From Haplomitrium mnioides (lineage: Eukaryota > Marchantiophyta > Haplomitriopsida > Calobryales), in the NCBI GenBank assembly GCA_049999725.1, contig JBNGIS010016507.1, forward strand, positions 1-28,992: a DNA stretch of 28,992 nucleotides. Direction: 5' to 3'. The notes beneath the pieces are model-generated. The model saw only the letters and a list, made by a program, of their open reading frames with translations. It made no database searches and was not told the DNA's origin. Numbering within the stretch: position 1 is the stretch's first letter; each line of letters opens with the position of its first letter. The translations under genes were made by a program, and so were the position numbers. Positions 20,401 through 28,992 of the stretch are shown piece after piece.

Positions 20401-21215
20401 AACATGCCACCAACCTTCCACGCTCGACTACTTCTCAAGCATACAACCACTTCCTTCCTTTGCTCCATCAACCCGTGGCCTCTCTAACAGCATCCTCCCA
20501 GCCAAGACCTTGGACGGCACCGCGCACAAGAAACAAAAACGAGAGAGCTCCCAAAACGAGCCCACTCCTTTTTCTTAAAAGTGGGCGTTAACTCCCACAC
20601 ATGGCGGCCATTTCCTCACCATTGGATCCAACAGATCCACTCCATCCTTTTTAATCAAATCTTTTCTTTTCTCCTTGGCTTGGTTTGGCTGTAGCTTAGA
20701 TTAAATATTAGTTAATTAATATTTAATTAGCAATTTACTATAATTTACTAACTCACATAACTTTTTTTTCAAAAACCCCACACACAAAATTGTACACGCA
20801 TACTTTTACAAACATACACACACATAAACCTCACATACAACCGACGCTTTTCTTTTCTTTTCTTCCTGTTGAAGCGATGTTCCTCCATTTTTCTCCATTT
20901 TGGTTGTTCAAGTTGTTGTTGTTGTTGTTGTTGATCTGTTTCTTGACCTGATTGGTACCTGTGATTCAGAAGATACGTGCTATTCCTGCGATTGTATTTC
21001 TAGATCCTAAAGAAGCTTTTCTACTTTAAATTTAATATAAAAAAAAATCTTTTCACTAAATCCTATAAAAGTCTTTTAATTGAATCTTTGAGAAGTCTTT
21101 CGTCCTTCCGTTTGGGCAACGTCCATTGTTTGCCATTTCTGCCATTTGCATGCTTGCTTTCTTCCTCCTTTGCCTCTCCTTGTGTGCGCCTTTAACTCCC
21201 ATCTTGGACCCTAAC
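20401..21215. other. No recognised gene; AT-rich and CA-rich tracts
   Basis: The stretch contains a C-rich part (20400-20560), AT-rich tracts (20690-20770), CA-rich sequence (20780-20840) and a GTT microsatellite. I see no coding region. It ends at the methyltransferase fragment. Confidence 0.5.
20912..20933. repeat. (GTT)7 microsatellite
   Basis: Seven GTT units plus one base, uninterrupted. Confidence 0.9.
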
Positions 21216-21222
21216 ATTCAAT

Positions 21223-21475
21223 ATGATAGGTCAACCTTGTGGAGCATTGCCCACACTAGTGAGTCATCTTGAGTCTTATGCATTTCGAGCAGGAGGCCTT
21301 GGTCTTATTTGGGATGCAACCTTGCAGAAGCTAGTAGAACCCAATGTTGATGAGAGAGAGAGAGGGCAATGGGGTTCTCCACTAGTATTACTATTGTTGC
21401 ATCTATTGTCGAGATTGAGCGACACCATGTGCTGAGACAAGCCATGGATTTGAATTGTCTTGCATGGATTGGGGG
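21223..21475 (+). pseudogene. C-terminal part of a retrotransposon C5-cytosine methyltransferase
   Basis: The frame from 21223 gives LPTLVSHLESYAFRAGG and LIWDATLQKLVEPNVDERER. After a frameshift inside a GA repeat (21352-21364) the next frame gives RAMGF and then HHVLRQAMDLNCLAWIG. The DERERAMGF segment fits C5-methyltransferase motif IX (R/E-rich stretch before a GF), and the RQAMDLNCL segment fits motif X (the G-N-A/S-V helix near the C-terminus). The assignment rests on position, pattern, and the retroelement RT that follows in the same orientation. It supplies the part missing from the fragment at 25105-25830. It is broken and cannot act alone. Confidence 0.72.
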
Positions 21476-21819
21476 TAGCTGAGCAACGCAGTATGCGATC
21501 TTCTGGGATGACCAACACACCGGTACTCAACATGCAACCTTCAGGGACAGTCAAGGCTATTGCTGGAGGCATAGTATCAGGCACCACGGAGGCTATGTTA
21601 GGGTTGATCCACACATATGAAGTTGCAGCAAGTCATTTATTTTTACGATTAGATTTCAGCCCAAGGGAGTGATAGTTCAACGGCTCATGATTTAGGTCTG
21701 ACTCCACCACATGACATTTCAGCCAGTCAGATTTTAGCAAAGCCAGATGTGAAGCAAGAAGATCACTTGACTCTTGTGGAAAAATGGGTGCCACTAGTTG
21801 GGCTGCAGTTGACAAGAGG

Positions 21820-23475
21820 TTAGAGTGTAGAGGTACGTCAGTTCTTGCGTGGTTATTCACATTGTTTTGCTTTTAGCATAAAGGATCTGGGGACCTTGAG
21901 AGGACTAGACATCCGTATTGAGTTGGCTAGTAATGTGCCTATTTTTCGACATCCATACCGTTATAGTGTGGTGTAGAGAGGGTTGATTTAGACCAGGACA
22001 CAAAATTTGTTGGATGCTAGCTTGGTGGAGATGTTCTTTGGAGAGTATGCATCTGCCACAGTGATGCCGGTCAAGAAGGATGTGCATGGGAACTACACCG
22101 ACAAGAGGATGTGTGGTGATTATCGTCATATCAATCGGTAGACCAAGTCTGGCAAGTATGCTATGCCTACACCTGAGGAGATCTTTGATGCGTTGGGCAT
22201 GCTAAGATCTTAAGCTCATTGGATTTGAGGGCAGAGTACCATCAGCTGCCATTGAGGCAAGAAGACAGGGCCAAAACAACGTTTTAGGGTATTGATGCAC
22301 ACGACAAGGATCGGCTATATCAGTGGCTGTTCTTACCATTTGGGTTGAAGAACGCACCAGCTAAATTCCATAGGGTAATGGATAGAGTTCTTGTAGGTTT
22401 GGACTTTGTAAAGTGTTATATTGACGATATTTTGGTTTATTCAGCACATGTGGACAAGCACCGGAGGCATCTGTAGGTGGTGTTTGACACGCTCAGGTAC
22501 CACAGGTTGAAGCTACATCCAAGCAAGTGCAAATTTTTCCAAGACCAAATTGAGTATTTGGGACACACTATACATCTAGGAGGATTGGGTGTGCAACAAA
22601 CTAAGGTGAGTGCCATTGCTGATATTCCACAACTCACTGATGTGAGTACAATCCATGCATTTTTTGGATTGGTTGGTTACTACAGGAGATATTTGAAAGG
22701 TTTCAGCCAAATCGCCAAGGCCTTGACCATGCTCACCAAGCTGGATCAAGAATGAATTTGGAGTGAAGATCAAGAGAGAGCCTTTCAAGAGTTGAAAGGT
22801 AGATTGACTTTTGCACCTATTTTGAGGTAACCACTTGCAGGGAGACCGTTTCAGCTTCATACAGATTGGAGTAGAGCAGGGCTGGGAGCGGTGCTGACCC
22901 AGAATGATGAGAAGGGAGAAAAGTTTGTGGTAGCCTTTGCGAGCAGATCGAATAATTCGACTGAGGCTAAGTATAGTTCATACGAGGGAGAGTGTTTGGC
23001 AACAGTGTGGGCTGTTGCACACTTTTGTTGTTATTTTTTTGGTACTTTGTTCACTTTGGTTACAGATCATCATACCCCTCAAATGGTTGATGGAATCTGA
23101 TAAACTCATAGGCAAGCTTGCCAGGTGGGTATTGTTGTTGCAAGAGTACAACTTCTAGGTGGTTCATAGGTCTAGTACGACCAACTTGGATGCAGATGGA
23201 CTGAGCCGCAATCCAACCTCAAGCCAACATGATGAGACTCGTGCACGTTGGCATGAGGAGTCTAATGAGGAGATGGTGTCGGGTTGCATCTTGACGGAGT
23301 TGAGGATTCTAACTTGGATCAAGATATTCACAATGATAGGCATGTGCTATAGTATCTACGCACATGTTTTTTGAGTGGACAACTTGATGCCAAGGAGAGA
23401 GATAGAGTCCAGCAGCAAGCCAAGAGGTTTTGATGAGAAGGGGCTCAGATTTTGTGCACTAAGAAATCAAGAAAA
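21820..23475 (+). pseudogene. RT, RNase H and start of the integrase region, methyltransferase-type element
   Basis: The pre-RT segment (FLRGYSHCFAFSIKDLG) starts near 21840. RT follows: ATVMPVKKD, MCGDYRHINR, SSLDLRAEYHQLP with the first palm Asp, [19 protein letters not shown], and the YIDD active site at 22417-22428. The thumb/connection (22477-22755) ends at a TGA where Trp is expected. RNase H reads FQLHTDWSRAGLGAVLTQ, then SSYEGECLATVWAVAH and LVTDH, followed by a frameshift near 23075. The frame then gives WLMESDKLIGKLARW and, past a TAG at 23156-23158, LDADGLSRNP. Recognisable similarity ends at about 23475 with LRNQEK, just before where the integrase zinc domain should begin. It copies element RNA into DNA in working relatives. 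This copy has at least six stops and several frameshifts. Confidence 0.9.
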
Positions 23476-25105
23476 GAACATGCTATACCTTTTCAATCGA
23501 GGGTGGTATACGCTGACCTCGCGGGTTCTAACAAAGCCATTTTGTAAAATTCTCAGAAGTGGACAACCCAATTCTATGAAGCGGTGTGTTGCATAGATCA
23601 GAAGAGCGCAAGGTTGAGCACAACAACAATCGTGTTCATGGGGAAGTATTCATGTTCTATGTGCAGGGTTTGTGTTCCTGGGCCGCAAGTGCCAAGGCAA
23701 CTCCAGAGTTGCAGGGCAACGTCAGAACCAAAGAGGCGACTATGAGTGTTAGGAAGATAGACACCGAGAAACAGACTTCACACAAAATAGAGGAAGACGT
23801 GACTACGTAAGGGTGGTGAATGGCAAACAATTCAAATTGAAGAAGGAAGACCATTGGGGAACTGTAGCGGTGACGTCAGAAACTAATATAGACAAGGAAG
23901 TTGAGTCCACTAATAGAAGGAGTATAGTCAAACGAAATGCACTCAAGGGCTTGTGTAGAAGACAAAATGAGATCTAGAAGGGCACGAATTGAAGGGAAGA
24001 GTTTGCAAGTTGATTGAAAAATCAAGGATAGATAAGTGGAGAAGGTTAAAGAGAATGGTGATGTGTAGGGTGAGATAAGGAAAGTAGAGGTACACAATTA
24101 ATGGGTTGAGTAGAAGGGAGGAAGGATAAGAGACGAGAAGAAAGATCGAAGTTGGAATAGCAAGGAGGAAGGTTAAGAAGATCATTCAGACCACATTGGG
24201 GACCATAAGTTATCTCTAACCAAAGGGTGTTGTGATTAAGCAATAGGGGAAGATGGAGTGAAAAGGATGGTCGAATGGGGTCTGGAGAATTGAGTGTTGA
24301 GTAAAGGTCTACAAGTAAGAGGGATATTATCTCCAGTGGTTTGAAGAAGTTACTCAAGTGCAAACATATGGCTAAAGACAATGAAGACATACCCAAGGCT
24401 TGGTTCATGTGGCTGGTAGCTAAGGTAACAAGAAAATTAGGAAATAATAGGTTGTTTTGTTTTTGTGCGTGATTATAGTATCTTGTCCTTTTCTTAGAGT
24501 CTGCCTTGTGTTCTATACTTTGGGGAAGTTTATGTGGAATGTTAATAGTATTCCTGAGTGTGAGGGTAGTGTGCTTGTGGTGGATACTCGTTGAGAGAGG
24601 AGTAGAAGTGTTGTCCCAGTAGAGCGATAAGCAATGAAGAGATAGAGAAGTGAATAGTTGAGATGTTATGCCCAAGTGGGAAGTCGAATATTCTGAAAAT
24701 TGTACCTGTATTGGTTATTAGTTAAATACGTATTCAATAAAGTGCTATTATTGATATTATGAACGCATGTGATTTCAAATTTTTGCATCTATCTTGTTTT
24801 GTCTTTCCCAGTTGAAACATCTAAAATTCAGACGCATTCAAGTTATTTCATTTCTGTTATGGGCTACTATTCCTGAACCAAAAGACCAACCAGCAAGTCG
24901 TGTGCAGGTCCTTAGTCGGTCTCGAGGCGGAAGGCACCCTCACGATCCCTTGAGTTCTGGTGGACATTACTACCACCATGACCAAGTGTAACCCTAGATA
25001 GCCCGATCAGTGGGAGTCCTTCTCAGTTCCAACCCAGTTACTCATATCCAGAAGTTAGGCTTTATACTACAACACCAACCCAAAGCAAGGCTCCTCCTCC
25101 TATGC
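23476..25105. other. No recognised gene
   Basis: Similarity to pol stops at about 23475 and nothing further is recognised. The longest frame, 209 codons on the minus strand at 24046-24675, is rich in Leu, Ser and His with no known motif and is likely chance in a purine-biased strand. A strong acceptor-like pyrimidine tract ending in CAG lies near 24813, followed by a 40-codon frame, but no partner donor or exon was found. Confidence 0.45.
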
Positions 25106-25830
25106 TCTGCATGTCAAGACCTAACATTGACTAGCAGCAATGGTGGGCAGTCAGTATAAAGTACCCTCTGACCGTCACGTCCCACATCTAAAATATCATC
25201 CACAATGGTATTTGGTGATCTCGTAATCTTGTTATAAGCTCTCTTCAACACCTCAGTAGGCAAAAGGTTAGTCCACCACAATCATGGCCAATGTGCTCGT
25301 GATCATGCTTGTACGACATCCAACAATACGATAGATCCAATCCAAGAGCACACTTGATAAACACTCTCCACAAGGCGCCAATGACTATCTTCTAATATAG
25401 GCACACTCTCCAAGATATATGCAAGAAGTGGTACTTGATGGAGTTGGAGGTGGCGTAGAATTCTCAACATCTCCCAAAATAACTTTGAGTGAGGGTCTTG
25501 CAACCCTTAGCCCAAACCAGCCCTCGATTGGCCTTGACATGGCTATCCTACAATCAACAAATCAACAGGCCCCACTCTAGCTAAGTGGTTCAACCCCAAC
25601 AATAAAATATCGGTCGACAATGTATGCAGATAACCTCGTACTGCACTAACTGAAAGCAATCGTGGAAATTTCTCAACCATCAGCACCACATGCATCAAGA
25701 AGATTATGCGGGCAATCTCACCCTTCTCCGTATACAAATGCCGCCGAACTAAAATCCCTACTTGGAGCAGAACATCTAACCTTATACTTATGCCTCCAAA
25801 CAACTCCAACAAACAAGTACCATCAACAGT
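25105..25830 (-). pseudogene. N-terminal catalytic part of a C5-cytosine DNA methyltransferase within gypsy pol
   Basis: In frame with the protease upstream, the minus strand shows the ordered motifs of C5-cytosine methyltransferases. Motif I (SAM binding) is LELFGGI at 25789-25809. A motif II-like acidic residue lies in HLYTEKGEIA. GPVDLLIVG leads into motif IV, PCQGQS at 25525-25542, which holds the catalytic Cys. Motif VI is ESVP (ENV in the family) at 25399-25410. RAHWP and WWTN follow as in motif VIII. Spacing, about 90 residues from motif I to PC and 44 from PC to ESV, suits the family. In-frame stops lie at 25543-25545 (TAG for the expected Trp before PC), 25509-25511 (TAA) and 25303-25305 (TGA), all single transitions, with no frameshift seen. 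Similarity ends near 25105. In relatives the enzyme would methylate DNA; this copy is dead. Confidence 0.85.
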
Positions 25831-26925
25831 ATACTGCCAAGAAATCGGCATCGTATCTAATGGTGAAAGATCTATAGGTCTTGGTGTGACAAAACCATCA
25901 AGTGCAGGACTTGGCTCAAATGCATCCTGCCAAGCATCCTCAACCAACCTGGACATCTGTATGTGCCACAACCTCTCCTTACTTCCACTCATAGGAATCA
26001 CCTCACCTGACGACGATGATGTTGGCCTTGCAACCTTTGAATACACCTCCTCAATAGAAGAAATATCGATTGTATATGCATTCCTCTCTAGTAAGTCAGA
26101 GTACTTTGTGATAACCTCAAAAAATGCTGATAATGCCATAGGCTGTGAAATTGGACCCTCAATTGGTCCACTAAATTTGACAGTCATCTTACTCAATCGT
26201 GTCTCTCCAGATCGCCATCCAGATCGATAGAACATTGGCTTGTCCCAAAAATCAATAGTGAACCCCATGGGATACAATACTATACACCCTACCAAAACAT
26301 CATAAGACTCGGCCTTGGTAAGTTTGGCCCAAACGCTCACATATGAGCTATCTGTGGGATGATCAGCTTGCACTCTAAGCTTGATCTCTCCACGTGTAAT
26401 ATGTTGCGTAGGCAAAGGTCCTCCCAATGAAGTCTAAATGGGGAAAGGGCAGATCTCTACATCTCTGAGCCTCAATCCCAACCCTTGCATAGTTGACTTG
26501 CCTAACATCAGTGGTTGTGCACCTGTATCCAACAATACTCTGATTGGCCTATACATCACATTTGAAGGACCCACAAGTCTTAAGATACCACTTTAATTGT
26601 CGATGGACACCACACTTGGTCTGAATCTCGTCCTCTCAAATACTAGTCGGGCAAACAACTCCATCAGCCGTGTGGTAGCAACATGCCATGTCTCACTTCT
26701 AGACGAGGCACCTACATCAGTTGCTCTACTCATAGGTCTCACTTCCATACTTGAAGTAGCACCTTGAGTCTCTCCACATAGTGTGGCTGCCAACTTGAAC
26801 AATTCAGCTGGTGTGACTCCTCTAGTCAACACATCCCTAGCTAAAAACAATGGTTTCTCAACCACTAACCTGGCTATCTCCATAGCTGAAGACGCACTTT
26901 CCTCCATCTCAACTGATCTCTCCAT
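25831..26925 (-). pseudogene. Aspartic protease and linker of the methyltransferase-type element
   Basis: The retropepsin active site reads LLDTGA at 26518-26535, intact. The protease C-terminal part follows (SYDVLVG, then MGFTIDFW) at about 26240-26310. An in-frame TAG near 26430 precedes the frame at 26427. The frame upstream (26925-26593) is a linker with no recognised domain. Between protease and methyltransferase lies about 150 residues of unassigned linker (FYRSGWRSGETRLSK, SSEEVYSKVA-like region), which may be a spacer or an unknown domain. Protease cleaves the gag-pol polyprotein. It shares one frame with the methyltransferase, so the two were one polyprotein. Confidence 0.83.
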
Positions 26926-26999
26926 CTCTCAAGAAGCTTGAGTCGGATGCATGGAAGCAATCCTCACCAAATTTGTTAACTCAAATGACTATGGAAGCC

Positions 27000-28978
27000 T
27001 TATTTGTCGGTGAGGGTCCTTCTCTGAGGATCTGACTCCACTGCTGCTCCCCTAGGCTCAATAGCCTTGCTTGCCGCTTTGGTCACTGCCGTAGACGCAT
27101 CAATGTGGGCTATCTCACACATGAATCCCATACCAACTAAATCTCCATTAGCTGCGTATGAAGTAGAGGCTTCACCTCCAGAGTTGGGCCTCGCCTGAGT
27201 TGTAGTCATGGCAGCTAACTGCTGCTCCAACTGTATGATCCTAGCATCCTTAGGATCCACAGTAGTTGTTGGAGCACCCACCATAGCTCTCTCAACTGGT
27301 GATGCTCCTCTACTACGACCACCTCGCCCACCTTTGCCTTGCTCATCTGTGCGAGCTCCTCCTCATCGCAGCTCTGGGTGAAGCGAAAAACATCGGTCTC
27401 TGGTGTGACTTATGACCCCACAATGGTCACATTGCTGCTAGTCAACTGCACTTGCATCTCTAGAACACACTACTCGTGGCTTCTTTGCTTCTGGACATAG
27501 CCTCTGCATATGATCTCCACCACAGGTCCAACAACTCGACTCTTGACTTGCATAAGATGGCAAAGCTGACTGCCCTCCAACCTTCTAATTCTTTCGTGGT
27601 GCAGACTGCGATGTAGATGTGGCTGGAGACGCAAATTTTGGCGCTTCCTTCTAAAATCCTACAGTGACAACTCTTTCATTCACCAAGTTAAGCTCTATGC
27701 GCTTTGATAGTGTAAACACAATGACAAGAGTGGGATCAGAATCCCTGAGAAGGTGGCATCTCTCACTCTCCTCCTCAAATCCCTGTCAAGGATGGAATGC
27801 CAAAACTGTACAGCATGAGCCTCTGTCACTCTCTTCGTGACATTGACGAGCCTTCTCATCTTGGTGTAAGCTTCTCTCAAGCTCTCTCCAGTCTTGCGCT
27901 GGAACTCCTGAAGACTCTTCAGCTTGTCCATCCTCATGCCTTGGTAATTCTGCCGAAGAAGCTCAAAAAACTCAACCATAGGGTTAAACACGGGAACCCC
28001 TTCACTCTTTGATGCACTGACTGGAATGAGTTTACTAAAAACTCCTCCTGCCTCTAAAGCCCCAATATTGTGGCTAGTGCTACTAGAAGATGCTGTGTGG
28101 GTCGCAGGGTAATGGGCACTTGCCCTTCCACCATAGGTGATGGAGACATAATTGGGTGACCAATACTGTCTCCACTCCTCAATCTCAATCAAATGAGCCT
28201 ACCTGAATTCATGGTAGTCATCCATGGGCGGCCTTTCCAAGTGCTGAAACAAACCTTTCCATGCCATGAAAGGTGTAAAGAGAGTTGAGTTCCGCAATGT
28301 TTGTAAATCACACCAAGTGTCAAACTCCTGGATGAAATCATCCAGATCAATGGTGCTTACTACACCAGAGAACCTTCTTGGCCCTTTTGTGACCCAATAC
28401 ATCTCATCCATATTCCAAGACAATGGGGAATGTAACACACATTTATCATTCATATCGACGTCTCCTTCAGATGTGGATGAAGAAAGCTCTACAATCGTCT
28501 GAAATCTCTTTGTTGAGTATTTTTTTTCAGACCTTTGAGAATACTTAGACGAAAGATTCAACTTCGTCCGCTTGATACGTAGTAAAGATCTTTTGTTGGA
28601 TGAAGATTGTTTCTTTATATCTTTGCGAGCATTGAGTTCTCTCTTTGATCCTTTGCACGCAAAATGTGGAGTCGTTAATCTTATGCACGCATTGGATTCA
28701 CTCCTTGACCCTATATGTGCATAGGGTTGAGTCCCTGATCCTATGCACGCATGGAGTTTACCTTCTCGATCTTTCTTGGCAGAGCTATCTAATTCAACAT
28801 AAGTCGTCTTTTTCTCCAATATGCTAGCCATCACACTTGAAGCTTTTGTAACTCCATTGCTTATCTCCCGAATATTGACATTTGATTGAATCTCAAACTG
28901 CCTGTCAAAAGTAACACTCTTATGTGAAGATGAATCTTGAAATTCCAATCTCTTCTTACCTTTAAGAACTCCAGCCAT
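27000..28978 (-). pseudogene. Gag with decapeptide repeats and two zinc knuckles
   Basis: Gag starts at ATG 28976-28978. The N-terminal 125 residues are basic and end in five tandem ten-residue units (28604-28753). The capsid part reads FIQEFDTWCDLQTLR and PFMAWKGLFQHLERPPMDD, continues past an in-frame TAG at 28199-28201, and carries FFELLRQNYQGMRMDKLK and FQRKTGESLREAY. A frameshift lies near 27740. Two zinc knuckles follow: CWTCGGDHMQRLC (27495-27533; CX2CX3HX4C, one residue shorter than usual) and CDHCGVISHTRDRC (27390-27431; canonical CX2CX4HX4C). A coiled segment (IIQLEQQLAAM) comes before the stop at 27000. Gag would package the RNA. The 5' LTR and primer-binding site should lie just beyond the window's right end. 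Confidence 0.85.
28604..28753 (-). repeat. 30-bp tandem repeat coding five decapeptides in gag
   Basis: Five 30-bp units in frame encode related ten-residue blocks (HACIGSGTQP, YAHIGSRSES, NACIRLTTPH, FACKGSKREL, NARKDIKKQS), gag residues 76-125. The DNA units share a 'cctatgcacgcat' core. Function is unknown; the basic content would suit nucleic-acid contact. Confidence 0.8.
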
Positions 28979-28992
28979 TGAAAAGTCTCACA

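Noticed and set aside
24046-24675. 209-codon minus-strand open frame
   Set aside because: Rich in Leu, Ser and His with no motif, no promoter and no neighbouring exons. It lies opposite a purine-biased strand, which lowers stop density by composition.
24785-24994. Possible 3' exon with a good acceptor site near 24813
   Set aside because: No donor, upstream exon or recognised protein. A single acceptor-like tract is weak evidence.
25706-26230. 174-codon plus-strand open frame
   Set aside because: It lies antisense to the protease-methyltransferase frame, which has clear catalytic motifs. It is a shadow.
1-28992. CRISPR arrays, rRNA and tRNA genes
   Set aside because: No evenly spaced identical repeats with unique spacers, and no rRNA or cloverleaf sequence were seen. 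The tRNA-Met-like 12-mer at 7350 is a primer-binding site.

Overview
The window is a gene-poor, transposon-packed stretch of a plant nuclear genome. The evidence is several families of Ty3/gypsy LTR retrotransposon, two of them chromoviruses with integrase C-terminal chromodomains, and an exact initiator-tRNA-Met primer-binding site of the kind common in land-plant elements. Premature stops are mostly of the C-to-T or G-to-A type expected from deamination of methylated cytosine. I saw no convincing host gene, tRNA, rRNA or CRISPR array. A land plant with a large, methylated genome (fern, lycophyte or gymnosperm type) is my guess; the species cannot be told from the sequence.

Layout. 2-2709 (+): the 3' half of a chromovirus pol (RT end, RNase H, integrase, chromodomain), a polypurine tract and a 3' LTR carrying about 50-bp repeats with ABRE/G-box cores. 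It appears to have inserted into an LTR of a second family, whose remnant is at 2710-2851. 2852-11172 (-): two head-to-tail copies of that second chromovirus family. They share the middle LTR (LTRs at 2852-3245, 7363-7747 and 10785-11172), and the copy nearer 11 kb is cut off inside its integrase. 11173-13280: AT-rich sequence without recognisable genes, then a 130-bp direct repeat with a hairpin. 13280-14590 (-): a decayed integrase fused to a C-terminal PHD finger. 14591-21215: no recognisable protein. This part holds a strand-asymmetric purine-rich block, a 47-48 bp minisatellite, G-box modules and a 100-N assembly gap. 21223-23475 (+): the C-terminal part of a DNA cytosine methyltransferase domain, then RT, RNase H and the start of the integrase region. 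25105-28978 (-): gag with two zinc knuckles, an aspartic protease, and the N-terminal catalytic part of a C5-cytosine methyltransferase.

The main discovery is in the right half. The three fragments at 25105-28978 (-), 21223-23475 (+) and 13280-14590 (-) hold complementary, almost non-overlapping parts of one domain series: gag, zinc knuckles, protease, C5-DNA methyltransferase, RT, RNase H, integrase, PHD finger. I read this as a Ty3/gypsy element family that carries its own cytosine methyltransferase between protease and RT and a histone-reader-like PHD finger after the integrase. The copy here would have been split by an inversion and insertions. Retrotransposons with cytosine methyltransferases have been reported in charophyte algae and dinoflagellates (de Mendoza and colleagues, 2018, from memory). 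This PHD-tipped version in an apparent land plant deserves checking. All copies here are inactivated by stops, frameshifts or lost catalytic residues.
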